Positions 44,155 to 56,060 of a stretch of DNA of 64,000 nucleotides are shown piece after piece. This DNA is from Panopea generosa (taxonomy: Eukaryota > Mollusca > Bivalvia > Adapedonta > Hiatellidae), in NCBI GenBank assembly GCA_029582155.1, contig CM055894.1, forward strand, positions 30,050,707 through 30,114,706, written 5' to 3'. Numbering within the stretch: position 1 is the first letter of the stretch; the number at the start of each line of letters is the position of its first letter. Under the pieces are notes generated by a model that was not told the origin of the DNA, did no database searches, and saw only the letters and a program-made list of their open reading frames with translations. Made by a program: the position numbers and the translations under genes.

Positions 44155-45310
44155 CAGTAAATACTACTGTATAATGGTTTTAGAGAATGTCAATTGATGT
44201 TATTAGTATCATAGGCATTCAATATAGAGCTATGCAAGACGATCGACTGAAAATAGACTAATATATGAAACCTCATTTACTTAAACATTAATACCTGTGT
44301 AGCCATATTCTTTTAAGTCAAGTACCATACCAGCAACAAAATAATATTGTTGCTGGTTTTACGGCATACTTTAGTTTGTTGATATTTATATATTGACAAT
44401 TACTCTCTGTATGTGGTATATACGGTTGCTAACGGTACTGTCATACAAATAAAATATTACCATAGCAACTGAGCACAATTAGTGTGCACAGATAAACAAT
44501 CAGCGGGAATCATTCCTGTTGAGGGTTCAAGTTGGGTCGGACGCTTATGATATCTCAAGCAAATTTATTTGCGCTATAAGCAAAAGCGTCTGGCCTAATA
44601 TATAGGTTTTACACATATTAAAGAACCATAGTAATGCTAGTACAATCAATACTAATATTTTTAAATCATATTTTGGCTGCACAAGGTAGAGTAGAATGCC
44701 TGGAGTCTCAATAATTAAACGTTAGTATTTGAATGTTGAAGTCAATCGTATAAAGTCTGCATCAATATAAGCAATTAAAAATAACTAATTAAAACAACTG
44801 ATTAAGTAAAAATAGGAATGTCCATATTTATAAAACAATAAGTGTTACTCCATAGTGGGTAATCACCGATTATCGCCGTCATCTTCATCATCATCATTAT
44901 CATTAGTTTTAAATGATCATCTTATCTTTTAATATAATCACCTTGCTTTTTAAGCAATCATCCTGTTTTTTAAATAATCATCTTATTCGGCTCGCCAAAA
45001 TGACTTAGTTCAAAGTGCGAGGGTAAAGAAACACTTATACATACATACAAGGGACACGCATTATATATTTACAACTATGGCCATTAATTTTGTTTGACAT
45101 TTCTGACACCATCAGTTATATAATGTTTTTTTAGGCATTATGATTGTTTTATCATGAGATCAACGTTTGCTGTTGTCTCTTGTCTCTTCTTCTTTTTCTC
45201 CTCTATTTAATGTTTATTATTCTTATCATGAAACATACGTTGTTTACTTCATATTTTAGTTTTTATTATTTATTCAAATGAACATGTGTGTCAGTGTGCG
45301 TGATAAGGTA
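44155..45310. other. MULE interior, no gene found
   Basis: AT-rich and without a credible reading frame. A hairpin (ACCAGCAACA...TGTTGCTGGT, 44329-44358) and short ATC and AATCATCTT repeats (44885-44990) are the only structures seen. Confidence 0.5.
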
Positions 45311-45313
45311 TAA

Positions 45314-46396
45314 GGTCAGCCACCTGAAGTGACTAGTTATTCGTTATAGAACACGTTACCTGAAGTGACTAGTGATTCGGTATACGGTCAGTCACCTGAA
45401 GTTACCCCTGAATAGGTATAGGGTCAGTCACCTTAAGTGACTTGTGATTAGGTATAGGGTCAGCCACCTGGAGTGACTAATGATTAGGTATAGGTTCAGT
45501 CACCTGAAGTGACTTGTGGTTAGGTATAGAGTCAGTCACCTGAAGTGACAAGTGAATAGGTATAGGGTCAGTCACCTGAAGTGACTAGTGATTTGGTATA
45601 GAATCAGTCACCTGAAGTGACTAGTGATTAGGTATAGGTTCAGTCACCTGAAGTGACTTGTGATTAGGTATAGGGTCAGTCACCTGAAGTGACTAGTGAT
45701 AAGTTATCGGTTCAGTCACCTGAAGTGACTAGTGATTAGGTATAGGGTCCGTCACCTGAAGTGACAAGTGATTATGTATAGGGTCAGCCACCTGAAATGA
45801 CTAGTGATTAGGTATAGGATCAGTCACCTGAAATGACTAGTGATTAGGTATAGGGTCAGCCACCTGAAGTGACTAGTGATTAGGTATAGGGTCCGTCACC
45901 TGAAGTGACAAGTGATTATGTATAGGGCCAGCCACCTGAAATGACTAGTGATTAGGTAAAGGGTCAGTCAGCTGAAGTGACTAGTGATTATGCACAGGGT
46001 CAGCCACCTGAAGTGACTAGTGATTTGGTATAGGATCAGTCACCTGAAGTGACTAGTGATTAGGTATAGGTTCAGTAACCTGAAATGACTAGTGATTAGG
46101 TATAGGGTCAGCCACCTGAAGTGACTAGTGATTCGTTATAGGGTCAGCCACCTGAAGTGACTAATGATTAAGTATAGTGTCAGTCACCTGAAATGACTAG
46201 TGATTCGTTATATGGTCAGTCACCTGAAGTGACTTGTGATTCAGTATAGGGTCAGTCACCTGACGTGACCAATGCTTAGGTATAGGGTCAGTCACCTGAA
46301 GTGACTTATAATTAGGTAAAGGGTCAGCCACCTGAAGTGACTAGTGATTTGTTATAGTGTCAGTCACCTGAAGTGACTAGTGATTAAGTATAGTGA
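45314..46396 (+). repeat. 36-bp minisatellite, ~30 units, each with a hairpin
   Basis: The unit AGTCACCTGAAGTGACTAGT followed by GATTAGGTATAGGGTC is repeated about 30 times with scattered substitutions. Each unit contains perfect 6-bp arms AGTCAC and GTGACT around a CTGAA loop. Spacing is strictly 36 bp. It lies about 0.6 kb inside the right end of the proposed MULE. Confidence 0.95.
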
Positions 46397-46954
46397 CACA
46401 TTTTATAATAATAATGAAAAATTAAAAAAAAAGCTGGTTTAAAGTCGTTCTGTCAGACCTCCACGTTGGTACCAGCTGGAAACAACAGTTACTTTTGTAA
46501 CTTTGGCTAACAGGACAGAACGCATGCACTTTTTTATATTGTAAAACTGTATGTTTTCATTTTGGTGATAAACACAATAATTTACAATTAAAACTTTCTT
46601 ATTGATAAAAAGTCCTTTTCGTAAAACCAATTCCCCATTTCCGTATACGGTATTGATAATTTCATTTTGGAAATAAAACATTAATTTAATAATTTGACAA
46701 TGGAATTTTCTGAAAATACGCAAGTAAGTTTTATTTAATATTCTTTTCAATAATATCATTATAGAAAACATCATCATAATAATGTCACTGATTTAGTATA
46801 ATCCGCGTTTATTAACACTAATAATAGAGCTGCAATTAGATCTATTATTATTAATATCATATTTTTTATTATTTTATCTATTATTATTAATATGATTATC
46901 CGTGTTATTAATGTGTATACTAGAGCTCCAGTTTTAATTAACAGTTTCAAAACG

Positions 46955-47059
46955 TGTCGTCAGCGTTTCCTTCTTTGTACATATTGTCAGCGTTCCTTCT
47001 TTGTGCATATCGTCAGAGGTTTCCTTCTTTACCTATATTGGCAGCGTTTTACACCGACC
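46955..47059 (-). repeat. Right terminal inverted repeat of the giant MULE
   Basis: Read inward from 47059 on the minus strand: GGGTCGGTGTAAAACGCTGC, then CAATATAGGTAAAGAAGGAA and two further GCTGAC modules. It is aligned with 22640-22765 across its whole length. Confidence 0.75.
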
Positions 47060-47069
47060 CTTTGTTGAC
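47060..47069. repeat. Right 10-bp target-site duplication
   Basis: CTTTGTTGAC, identical to 22630-22639, directly outside the right terminal repeat. Confidence 0.8.
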
Positions 47070-47439
47070 TCTTTGAAACAGAGGTCAAATAAGTCTACTT
47101 CCTGTACTGGCGGATTCTTTACATTTTTCAAAATGAATAATTTTGATTTTGTTGCAGATATTGATTCATAAAATAATAATTTCCCCTAAATGTTAGTGAA
47201 TTCAAGTGCAAAAAGATATATTGCATGATAAAGAGGCTTTGCCAATTTGCGACATTATCAAATCGGACTGGATGAGTTCAGAACTTGTCATTGGCCACAA
47301 GAGCATAAACGGTAAACAGTAAAGTCCAATGTTATACATAGTATCTATAGTCTTTAGCTATATGCAGTTTGTGCCATTAGATCTCATGTGCTTCTTTAAA
47401 ATTGATAGGCCTATAGAGAAACCAATGGCAAGGTGCCAC

Positions 47440-47826
47440 CCCGCATATAATGTTATTATCCACTCCCCAAGCTCCTGTGGCTGTGAAGGCATGCTGCAAG
47501 AGCTTGACCTACCAACTCTCCAACAGTGCTGACCTACCTGTTCAAGATTGTGGGGGGTATGGTGCCGGCAGTGGACACCTGTGATTTTCTAGTCAAGCAG
47601 AAACCTAAGCGTAAGATCAGACTGGTTACATTTGTTAAAAATACATTCTAGAAAACCAAATTAACAATCATTCAAACTGTTTTATTATACAAAGTGCTAA
47701 TACAGAACAATTTAAAAACTCTTTCTTTGTGAGAATTGTGGTTAAGTGGAACCAATTAGAGGAGAGCACTACCAGCACCAAGACAGTTGAGGCCTTTAAG
47801 ACCAGCCTCCTGAACTGTTACTAAGC
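47440..47826 (+). pseudogene. LINE ORF2 C-terminal fragment
   Basis: Conceptual translation gives, in shifting frames, ELDLPTLQQC, then TYLFKIVGGMVPAVDTCDFL followed by VKQKPKRKIR, and finally FFVRIVVKWNQLEESTTSTK followed by VEAFKTSLLN and a stop at the end. This is the connecting region and C-terminus typical of CR1/Jockey-type reverse transcriptase proteins (LPTLxxRR..., VxxWNxLP..V..A.s...FK). The RT core is missing; the fragment is broken by at least two frame changes. Confidence 0.6.
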
Positions 47827-48414
47827 GTGCACTCTACCCGTAGTTATATACCAGTATTGGGATCTTCTACGTATTATACAGATACAGATACCTTTGGAGC
47901 GGGGTGCAGCCTGTCGTGCCCATTGCATGTTAAAAGATCTTGCTGAACTTCTATATTAATCAGTGATGCAAATGCCTGTAAACGTCCCTCTGAAACGAGT
48001 CTTCCTATAATAATCAGAAATTGCTTGCTGGAAGTAATGGAAGAAAACTAAAATGGTTTAAGAAAAAGTGTGCATCATACATGTGTCAATTTTAACACAA
48101 CTGTGCGAGTATGGTACTATGGATAGATAGAAATTGACTCCAAAACAATTCATATTAAAGTGACAATGGTCAACCTCTAAGTACTAAACTACTTTGTTGA
48201 TCAACTTCCAACACTGTCGGTTAACTGCAATAAAGTTTCTATAAAAGCTAGCTCAACAGCAAGTCTGTTAAATGACCTTTTTGTATTCATTAATTACACT
48301 ATTGCTTTCTTCTTCTTCCAGTAAAGTGCATCACCATATAAGTGTTATCCTCTCACTGTAGATTAAAACTTATGAAAAGGTTAAAAACAGGAAAAAATCA
48401 TCGCTACTGACAGT

Positions 48415-49565
48415 CTATGCACAGAAAGCTGCTGCTGTCTCAGGCTTGAATGCATCAAGGGAGGGGACATTGACAGTGCTCTCTGGAAGCTGGTACCACA
48501 AGGGAATACCAGACAGGATGAAGGACTTTCGGTGTGTGTCTGTCCTGCTGTATGGGACCTTGAATTTGGACTGGTGTCCTCTTGTTGCTACAACTATAGG
48601 ATGGAGGTGAGTAGATGAAGGAATGGCTACCAGTGAGTTGACTATCCAATACAGCACGACAGCTTTGGCCTGATGGCGGCGCTGCTGGAGACTTTTACAC
48701 TCAGAGCTCTCATCATCGCTGTGACGCTGCTTGTTTGATTAAAGTAGTTCTTGACAACTCTTGCAGCGTGATGTTGGATGGTTTCCAGCTTTGCTAAGTT
48801 GATATCAGTGTGTGGGTCCCATACTGTTGCCGCATATTCAAATTGGGGGTCTGACGTAGGTTTTGTAGCACATGTCCTTAATGTGTTAGGGACAGGAAGA
48901 CAGGTTTCTGCGAAGAAAAGCAGTAGTATTGTTGGCCATCTGAGTCACCGTGTCTACGTGCGCATTCCAAGACAGGGCCAATCAGTACTCCCAGGTATTT
49001 TGCATTCTTGGTATGTCCAAATTCTCTGGCATGTATGGTGTATGTAGCGTTGATGGGTTTCGCTTTTTGGTGATCGTAATGACCTCACATTTGTCTGGGT
49101 TGAAGGACATGAGCCAATCTTCCCACTGTTGAAGGATGTCTAGGCCTTCTTGTAATGATTGCATCCAGCTGTGAGTTGATGATGCGGTAGAGAAAACAGT
49201 CATCCGAAAACATTCGGGGTGTGGCTTTGAATCTCGATGGCAGGCCGTTAATGTTTGCTCAGAATAGCAATGGTTCAAGGACTGTGCGTTAAGGCATGCC
49301 GAAGGAGACTGGGGATGAGGCCTGGCCTTCAAGTGTGACCTGTTAAGTTCTGCTGGCAAGGAAACTCTGGATCCAAGCAAAGGTCTTGGGAGTTGTCGGG
49401 TCCACTGGCAAGATCATTGTGAGTATCAGCTGAGACTGACAGGATCAGTTCTTCCTAAAGCCATGCTGGAAGTCTGAGAGAATGTTATGCTCTTCAAAGA
49501 ATTTCATGATGTGGCTATAGAGGATGTGCTCAATGCCTTTGCAGCATATACCTCACTCCATTCCA
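48415..49565 (-). pseudogene. CR1/Jockey-like LINE ORF2 remnant
   Basis: On the minus strand, from right to left, pieces of reverse transcriptase appear in order: LSDFQHGFRKN, IQSFLASRT, FSDDCFLYR (the catalytic box with its first residue changed, Asp-Asp retained), LQQWEDWLMSFNPDKCEVIT of the thumb, KLETIQHHAARVV, and the C-terminus with FILSGIPLWYQLPESTVNVP. Frames shift several times and the region between fingers and palm is deleted. It is clearly dead. It is in opposite orientation to the fragment at 47.4 kb, so the two are separate insertions. Confidence 0.65.
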
Positions 49566-49619
49566 AGGAAAAAGGGATTTGTGCTGACGCAGGTTTGAAA
49601 ATATCTTCCCCCACCATAA

Positions 49620-50990
49620 GTGATAATGGTCACCCAGCCCAATGTTAACCGATACTTCGTTGCTTAACCATGTCACTATGAACGCTTGCTCAACAGTAGT
49701 GGTGTGAGGTATTACTGGTATACCGCATTACAGAACCAACATCACAGGCTTCTCCACAGGTCTGCCGCCATTTAAGCACAGGGACACCCCAGCGCTTGAC
49801 TGTCAGAAATGGTATTCCCCTAGCGTTTGAATTCTTTAACAAAATTTTGCAAAGACATAAATCATTATTTTTCTTTTCATATTTTTTCTCATTTTAATGC
49901 CTAAAATAAAACACAATTAATATGATGATGACTTTAACTGATTAATACAAGTTTTACTAATGAAATATATTTTATTGAGTGCCTTTCTCAAGGACTTGTA
50001 TAGAAGGATAGGAAACTTGCATCTCCTGACTAAACTTTGATGAAACAGCACACCAAGGATTCATAATTTGCAAATTAATCATACATAATTCACAGGCAAC
50101 TGCTTTCTTGTACATAAACTGTAAGTTGTATGTAATCTTAGATGTTTAAACATGTTTCAATCACGCAGAATGAACTTGAATTAAAGATATTGAGGATTGA
50201 AGGAAAATTTATCGTAATATGTCATTATTTTAGCTGCAGTATACACAAATTTTGTAATCAAGTTCTTCAACAACTTTAAACACAAATTTCCCGGAATGGT
50301 ATTGTTTTAATGATAATTTCATTCTGCAGTGTAAGAATTTTGATCTGTGTTCCTGAGATGAATGGCAATTAAGATAATTGAAAACAAGATATTGCGAGAT
50401 TTTCCGTGAATCTCAATCCTTTCTTTCTCTATATAATTCTTTGTCTTACTCAGCGCTTGAAAATGTGTTGAAGGTATTTACGCACTATTACCCCAGCGCT
50501 TGCATTCCTTCCTGTGGAGAACCCTGTATCATGATACGTTCCTGAAATACCTATACGCTCTGTGCATTCCGTAAACTGTTTAAAATAATTCATCAATGTT
50601 AATCAATAAGTACTTCAAAACTGCAGTGCAGGTTGGTTTATTTTTTCAGTTGCACACAGCAGACAAATAATTTTACAAGTTGCAAAGGAATGGAAAACAC
50701 TGATAAGTTGTTGAAATTGGGAGTGTCAGTGTCTTGAAATTAATGGAACTCAGATTCTTCTCATTTGGCCAAGTGTTGGATAAAATAATGTTACTTAATT
50801 CAGGGTTTTCATTTTAAAATCAAACAACAGGTTGAAAGAGAAAAACAACAGATCAGACCGGGGGTCAAGGGGGCAAATGTTCGATGTTTCTGGAAAAACG
50901 ACCGATCCAAACCTGAATTTAACCGATTATTTCAATCGGCGATCTGTTAAAAATGAAAACCCTGTTAATTATGATGTTACTTTAGTTATA
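49620..50990. other. Intergenic stretch, nothing firm
   Basis: No domain, RNA or repeat array is recognised. CCCCAGCGCTTG recurs at about 49790 and 50492 and may mark a diverged repeat. Confidence 0.4.
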
Positions 50991-51225
50991 GGGGTCCTCC
51001 GTGGCCAAGTAGTCTAGCGAGTAGTAAGATCATTTTTCTCTCACTGCTAAGGTTTGAATCCCACTTGCTTTAAAAACTTTATACATGTGAGAAAGTTTGC
51101 CAGTTACTTGCGGAAGGGCAGTGTTTCTACTCAGATTTATTATTGAGTCTTCCTCCACCAATAAAACTAAATATGCCATATATAAATTGATAAGTGTTGG
51201 AAAAAATGTTATATTATAATTACAC
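50991..51225 (+). mobile_element. tRNA-derived SINE, family C, full copy
   Basis: The head GGGGTCCTCCGTGGCCAAGT (A-box) and AAGGTTTGAATCCCAC (B-box) is followed by GTGAGAAAGTTTGCCAGTTA, CTTGCGGAAGGGCAG and CCTCCACCAATAAAACTAAA. It is the reference copy for the family C pieces at 8525, 52451 and 57225. Confidence 0.7.
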
Positions 51226-51271
51226 ATGTTGAACTACGTTCTATTATTAGATATTTATATTTTTATTCCAG

Positions 51272-52178
51272 ACATAGGATACCAAAATAAGGAATGACTA
51301 GCGAGAGTGACCTGGCCTCCCAGCTACACATATATTCCCAGGACACTGCAGGGCAAAAACTTCCTACTGTGGACGATTTTCAAGATGTAAGATTTTATGC
51401 TGTTGTTCCATTAATACGTGCCTCTAAGGTGCGAGATACCCGCATGCGTGTTACTTGTTGTATATCTATTCAACCAGGTTTTAAATTCAAATACAAAAAT
51501 CTAATTATCAAAATGTTATTTTTTCTTTTGTGTTTTTCCTCTCAATAAATATAACATTTTTTCAAATAATGTATATTGCATAAACAGTTTGACACTCATG
51601 GGTGTCGGAAACCAAGGTCTCGAAAATGTAGGTTTAGTAGACTCCTTAATTTTCATTGACAAAATTCATCAATAGTATTTCTACCTGCATAGTAAAAATA
51701 ATTACAAATGAAATTCTATAAACTCTCAAAAACAATTTTAGAGATACCCAAGCGTTGTTACAAAAGTTCTCACTTTCACCACAGAAACATGGTTAGATTG
51801 TGGTTGGGCCATCTTGTATGTAAACTCGTCATGGTTTTGTTGATAAAACATTTATTGTACTTTATTCCAGACTGTGCCGTGGCCCCAATGCTGCCATATG
51901 GAAGTGGGTGGTGGCACACGTACGCTCAGCTGAGTATGTTGAAATATTTATAATTCTTTTAAATTAATTCATGAGTGGAATTTAAATTTACACTAGTGTA
52001 CATAATAAATCGATTTATCACGTAACGCCCGGTGCAGCAGTGTAATACATGTGAGTTATGTTATGTATAGCCTCTAATATAAGTACTTACTTGCAATTTA
52101 ACATCTTTGATTGTGTGTAACTCAATCCAGGTAAAATGATACGTCTTGGCAAACGCCTTGAATCATTTCATTTTCAGG
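51272..52178 (+). CDS. Possible small exons, protein unrecognised
   Basis: Two segments have good splice borders and matching phases: 51871-51927 (after TTTATTCCAG; reads CAVAPMLPYGSGWWHTYAQL) and 52132-52178 (after ATCCAG, ends at CAG|GTAAGT; reads SKMIRLGKRLESFHFQ). An upstream segment with an ATG at 51294 (MTSESDLASQLHIYSQDTAG...) ends at GAT|GTAAGA, but its phase does not fit the next. These could be 5' exons of the HAUS5-like gene downstream or of another gene. I see no similarity to the known HAUS5 N-terminus, so the assignment stays open. Confidence 0.25.
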
Positions 52179-52257
52179 TAAGTGTACTCGCATGTTATTA
52201 AGAGTCATTATTTATTTCTAGTAAGTATACCCCCTAATAAATGATCTCCCAAGCAGG

Positions 52258-52445
52258 GCGGTAGTGAAATGGATAGAGTGTTAGCCGCCCACTCCAGATG
52301 TTACAGGTTTGATCTCCAGCTCCGCCTGATGCCTCTCATATAACAACACTCAATACTGGTTCTACCCAGGAACCTGACTGTAGGACGGATAATATATAAG
52401 CTTTGAGCTTTCATCACAATCGAGCTTAAATAAATAAGTTAATCC
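52258..52445 (+). mobile_element. tRNA-derived SINE, family B, near full length
   Basis: The head GGGCGGTAGTGAAATGGATA with ACAGGTTTGATCTCCAGC is followed by GGTTCTACCCAGGAACCTGA and the 3' domain TTTCATCACAATCGAGCTTA. It is directly followed (52451-52580) by a headless SINE family C fragment ending CCCCCACCAATAAAACTAG. Confidence 0.6.
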
Positions 52446-52680
52446 CTAATAAAGCCCAGTTGCTTGTGGAAGGGCAGTATTTCAACTCTGATTCATACTG
52501 ACAACCTTCCCCCACCAATAAAACTAGTTACCATATAATTATACAACCTGAAATGTGTTGAAAAAGGTGCGAAATCCTATTCATATCAAAAATTGATGCT
52601 AAATTAAGTATTCAAACAATTATTCATTACTGATTGTAAATAAATGTTTTTCAGTTTTAATGTTGTTTTTTTTCTCCATT

Positions 52681-53335
52681 TTTAGCTCTACTGGCCAAAG
52701 GCTGTTGTCTGTCGTCCGTCGTCTGTCGTCTGTTAGCAGCACTTTCTCTGAAACCACTAGGCCAATTAAACTGAAACTTCACATGCACGTTTCTGTTGCA
52801 TATGAGACTATACAGAAGATTTTTTTTTTATTTGAAATGCAAGATAGCCGCCGTTACTAAAAATAGTCCAAAACTTAAAAAATCTTCTTCTCATGAACAG
52901 CCCAATAGATTTTCAAAATGTTTATGTAGTAATGATGACCAACTATAGTATTGTTAGATTTGTTCAAATGGTGTCCCTAGGGTTAAATATGACCCCGCTC
53001 CGAGGGTTCAATTTGGGGACACATGTCATTATAATATATATTTTTTTTTTTAAAATTGAAATGATTTTGCCGATATCTTCACAGAAGCATTGTTTGGTGA
53101 AGGAGGTTCAGATTTGTAAAAATTAATGGGTTCCACTGTCTAAAGGGGTCAGGAGGGGCCTCAAAAGGGTAAAAATTCAGAATTACTAAAATCGTTTTCT
53201 TGACAACCGGTATGTCAGATTTGTTCATATTTGGCATAAATTATCCCTATGTGTAGGGTTAAAAATGAACCCGCCCCTGAGGGCGTGAGTCAGTAGAGCG
53301 TCCTCAGGCCCTCTTGGGCCTCTTGTTCTCTTAAC
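52681..53335 (+). mobile_element. Abundant interspersed element with GGGCCTCTTGTT end
   Basis: It starts TTTAGCTCTACTGGCCAAAG, runs through a GTCGTCCGTCGTCTGTCGTC repeat, then GGCCAATTAAACTGAAACTT. It ends AGTAGAGCGTCCTCAGGCCC followed by TCTTGGGCCTCTTGTT. The start (CTCTACTGGCC) and end (AGTAGAG) are loosely inverted. I recognise this as a layout very common in bivalve and some other animal genomes; its transposition class is not known to me. There is no coding capacity. Confidence 0.6.
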
Positions 53336-53851
53336 GCAGGACAGTAAGAACAGTCAAAGGGAATTTAACCTTGTATCCTTCCTCAACTAGGAACATATTA
53401 TACACATTTTAGTTTAAATTTACTTATTTTTCTTTGATTGTGAAACAAGTTAATACAACTTATACAAATCACAGAGAACATAATTATCTTGCCATAATAC
53501 TTGCATCCTGACATAGTCTGCTTTCAGTAATGGAGGCTTTAAACCAAGACCGGTGTGACTTTTTAACTCACCTGAGCCAAAGGTTCATTTAAAATGCGGA
53601 GTACTGTGATGATCACCCATTTGCTTCAAACAACTTCATATCTGAAACAGCTTCATTTCTTGTGTTACTGGTGCATAAGCTGAGGCTGAAAGTTATAAAA
53701 AGGAAAGTTAGTATTATTGAAACTAACATGGGACTTCAAGAATGATATATGAAAAGTATAATAAGAAAAGTTTCTTAATTCATGTTTTGTCATTTGTCAG
53801 ACAAATTGATAGCCAATGACAGCTTCCCTACCTTCTGCTTTTTCTGACAAT

Positions 53852-54134
53852 GATTGATTGATTGAATATTTAGCGTCATTTTTTGACATCGAGGGCTAAC
53901 AGACGATCAGTTTACCTGACCACTGTTTCCTGGGATTAACCAGTACTCGAGCACACCCCATCTCCGCAAGTAACTGATGACTTTCCCACTTGAATCAGTG
54001 GTGAGAGACGAATGATAATGAAACACAATGTCATATATCAATCATCACGGAGACTGTTGCCGGGCGGGGGATTCGAACTCACGACCCCTGGATTGATAGT
54101 CAGATGCTTAGCCGACTGAGCTAATCAGACCCGG
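53852..54134 (-). mobile_element. tRNA-derived SINE, family A, copy 4
   Basis: Minus-strand head CCGGGTCTGATTAGCTCAGT with B-box GTGAGTTCGAATCCCCC, then the family body and a (AATC)n tail. It is very similar to the copy at 18639-18944. Confidence 0.8.
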
Positions 54135-54260
54135 CTTCTCTGACAAGTACTGGTATGTAACTTTTATATTGGTAAATATTGAAACCTAAGTATGAGGAAC
54201 AACTACAGGAAGGCTGTCCTGTTTTATCCTCTGTTGAATGTTTATTTTGATATATTTCAG

Positions 54261-54420
54261 AGCATGAGTACAAAAAACAGTTATACTCCATCAACAACAT
54301 GAGAAATGGGCTGTCCTGCTCCATGCCTTCTTTGTGAAGTCTGCGGACACCACAGCCCAGTACAGAAAAAAACACAAAATGTATAGACAGCAGAGTGGAG
54401 GATATACAACAGAGAGCACA
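54261..54420 (+). pseudogene. HAUS5-like exon with two compensating frame changes
   Basis: Acceptor ATATATTTCAG, donor GCACA|GTAATT. The start reads EYKKQLYSINNMR in one frame, the middle VLLHAFFVKSADTTAQYRKK in a second, and the end VEDIQQRA back in the first. The end phase joins exactly with the next exon. The lesion pair suggests one deletion and one insertion. Confidence 0.45.
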
Positions 54421-55982
54421 GTAATTTAAATTATCACTACCAGGTGTAGCTGGGTGTCTGATCATCTTAAATATGTAGTCAAACTTCTAGAACCATAATG
54501 AATATACTTTTGTTAATACATAGTTCATTAGTTTGTTTTGTTCGTTGTTGCTTGTGTTATGAGATAAAAAAACAAAACAAATTACTTTTTTTTCAACATC
54601 TGCTGAAACTTGTCCGAAGTCAGATTTGATGGGTAGATGTTTATTAACATTCTTATCAGATATATGTTACAAAGCCATGTAGGCGACATTAGAGATCCCA
54701 TTATTCTTGTCATTCCTTTTAAATTAAAACCTTTTACAGACTTGAGACTATAACATGTAGTTTGAAAATACTATTTAATCACCATATTCATTTCATATAA
54801 TATCATCATCATATTCATTACATTTTTCATGCACAAAACGACCTATCCATGTGTTGATATGCCATAAAACATCATTCATCCATTTTTTTATTAACTATAT
54901 TTATACTTTCCTCACATGCAAGAGATTGCATGAGAACAGGCCATACCAAAGACCAATACTCTGCAGCATATACTTGTGTGGTAGGAATGTAATACTTCGT
55001 CATAAGAAGGTGTTATGGAATATGTGTTAGCCACTCAAACCAGGGAGTCGGATTGAGGGCATCTCGTAAACCACACTTAGTTCTTGTTCTATCCAGGAAA
55101 TCGAGTCGCCTGCGATTCACACATTTTTATGACTGAGCTTACTTTGCAACAGAGCGGAAAAATTTACCTGCCAGAAGCTGTCAATCAAACATGTAAATAA
55201 TCTAGTCAGCGACTGATATTGGTTCCAGCACCATTGTCTTTAGACAAGCTGACGATGCTTTATGTAAACACTTATCTGTATTTACTTGGGCAAACAATCA
55301 CATGACCATTGGATGAAGTGAATGTCATATCTGCACCAGATCAATTAGTACAAATCAAGAAGCCATAATGGTGATTACTGATATGATTGGGAGATTGGTG
55401 AGAGCGAAGGCTCTTCACTAATGTACATGCCTTACAAACCGTGTGGATGTTCCCTGCTCCTGCTTACCTATACGGTTATAAAGTGATAGACAATAACTTT
55501 CTGTTTCCTCTCATGTTCTCCTCAGATTTGAACCACCTGCTTAACATGCCTCAAATAGAATGGTTATACAATTTTATAAAACACGAAACATAGTTGTACA
55601 TGAACATGTATTAAACTTACTAGAAACTTAAACTTCTACATATTTTATATTTTTCATTGATTTTAACAGATCATAAAGAATAAAGCATGTAACATAACAA
55701 ACATTCTTGATCAAATGAGTGTTGAAATTGTTTTGAGGAAAACAATATCTTTTATTAAAAAATGTATTTCAGCGAAATGGATTTTTTATAAATACACATA
55801 CACTTTATATACAGAACTAATTTTAAGGGTGCAAATATGAATAAATCTGCTAATGGCCGAAATATTTACGTAAATGTGGTACTAATATTTCTGCTAATAA
55901 AACATTAATATAGTATTGTACAGGGATTTAAGAACAACCACACACATTAGTTCATACATGTATATGTTACTACTGATTTCAG

Positions 55983-56060
55983 GAAAAGTTTGGAGACAGA
56001 AGAATACTACAGTAAGGAGAGTGTGGGAGGTCATCATGACACTAGTGATTACTGCCAGCA
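55983..56060 (+). pseudogene. HAUS5-like exon
   Basis: Acceptor TGATTTCAG, donor CAGCA|GTGTAAG. In the frame that joins both neighbours it reads KSLETEEYYSKESVGGHHDT followed by SDYCQ. A second donor 2 bp later gives another open frame (KVWRQKNTTVRRVWE...), which I consider less likely. Confidence 0.4.

Larger units (their letters stand above)
22640..47059. mobile_element. Giant Mutator-like element (MULE), ~24.4 kb
   Basis: Three observations define it. First, ~110-bp terminal inverted repeats: the left starts GGCACGGTGTAAACGCTGAC and the right, in reverse complement, starts GGGTCGGTGTAAAACGCTGC, and both continue into GCTGAC-bearing modules. Second, a perfect 10-bp direct repeat, CTTTGTTGAC, sits exactly outside both ends. 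Third, a MULE-type transposase lies inside (29861-30808). MULEs are known for long inverted repeats and 8-11-bp target duplications, so the three fit one insertion. About 15 kb of the interior is explained by later insertions (L1-like LINE, I-clade LINE, piggyBac); about 9 kb remains, including a possible captured exon at 28214-28398. The transposase is truncated, so this copy is unlikely to move by itself. The alternative of two unrelated smaller elements would need the 10-bp match to be chance. Confidence 0.7.

Noticed and set aside
45314-46396. Regular array with hairpins resembling a CRISPR array
   Set aside because: The 36-bp units are contiguous, without unique spacers, and the DNA is plainly animal. 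It is a minisatellite.
47260-47320. ELVIGHKSING near the right MULE border as a partner of the VIGHSQAKYL exon
   Set aside because: Only VIGH is shared, there is no splice context, and it lies outside the element. Treated as chance.
48982-49380. 132-codon minus-strand frame as an independent gene
   Set aside because: It contains the thumb of a decayed LINE reverse transcriptase and belongs to the 48.4-49.6 kb remnant.
54121-54465. 114-codon minus-strand frame with many cysteines and serines
   Set aside because: It is the opposite strand of a HAUS5-like exon and a SINE head.
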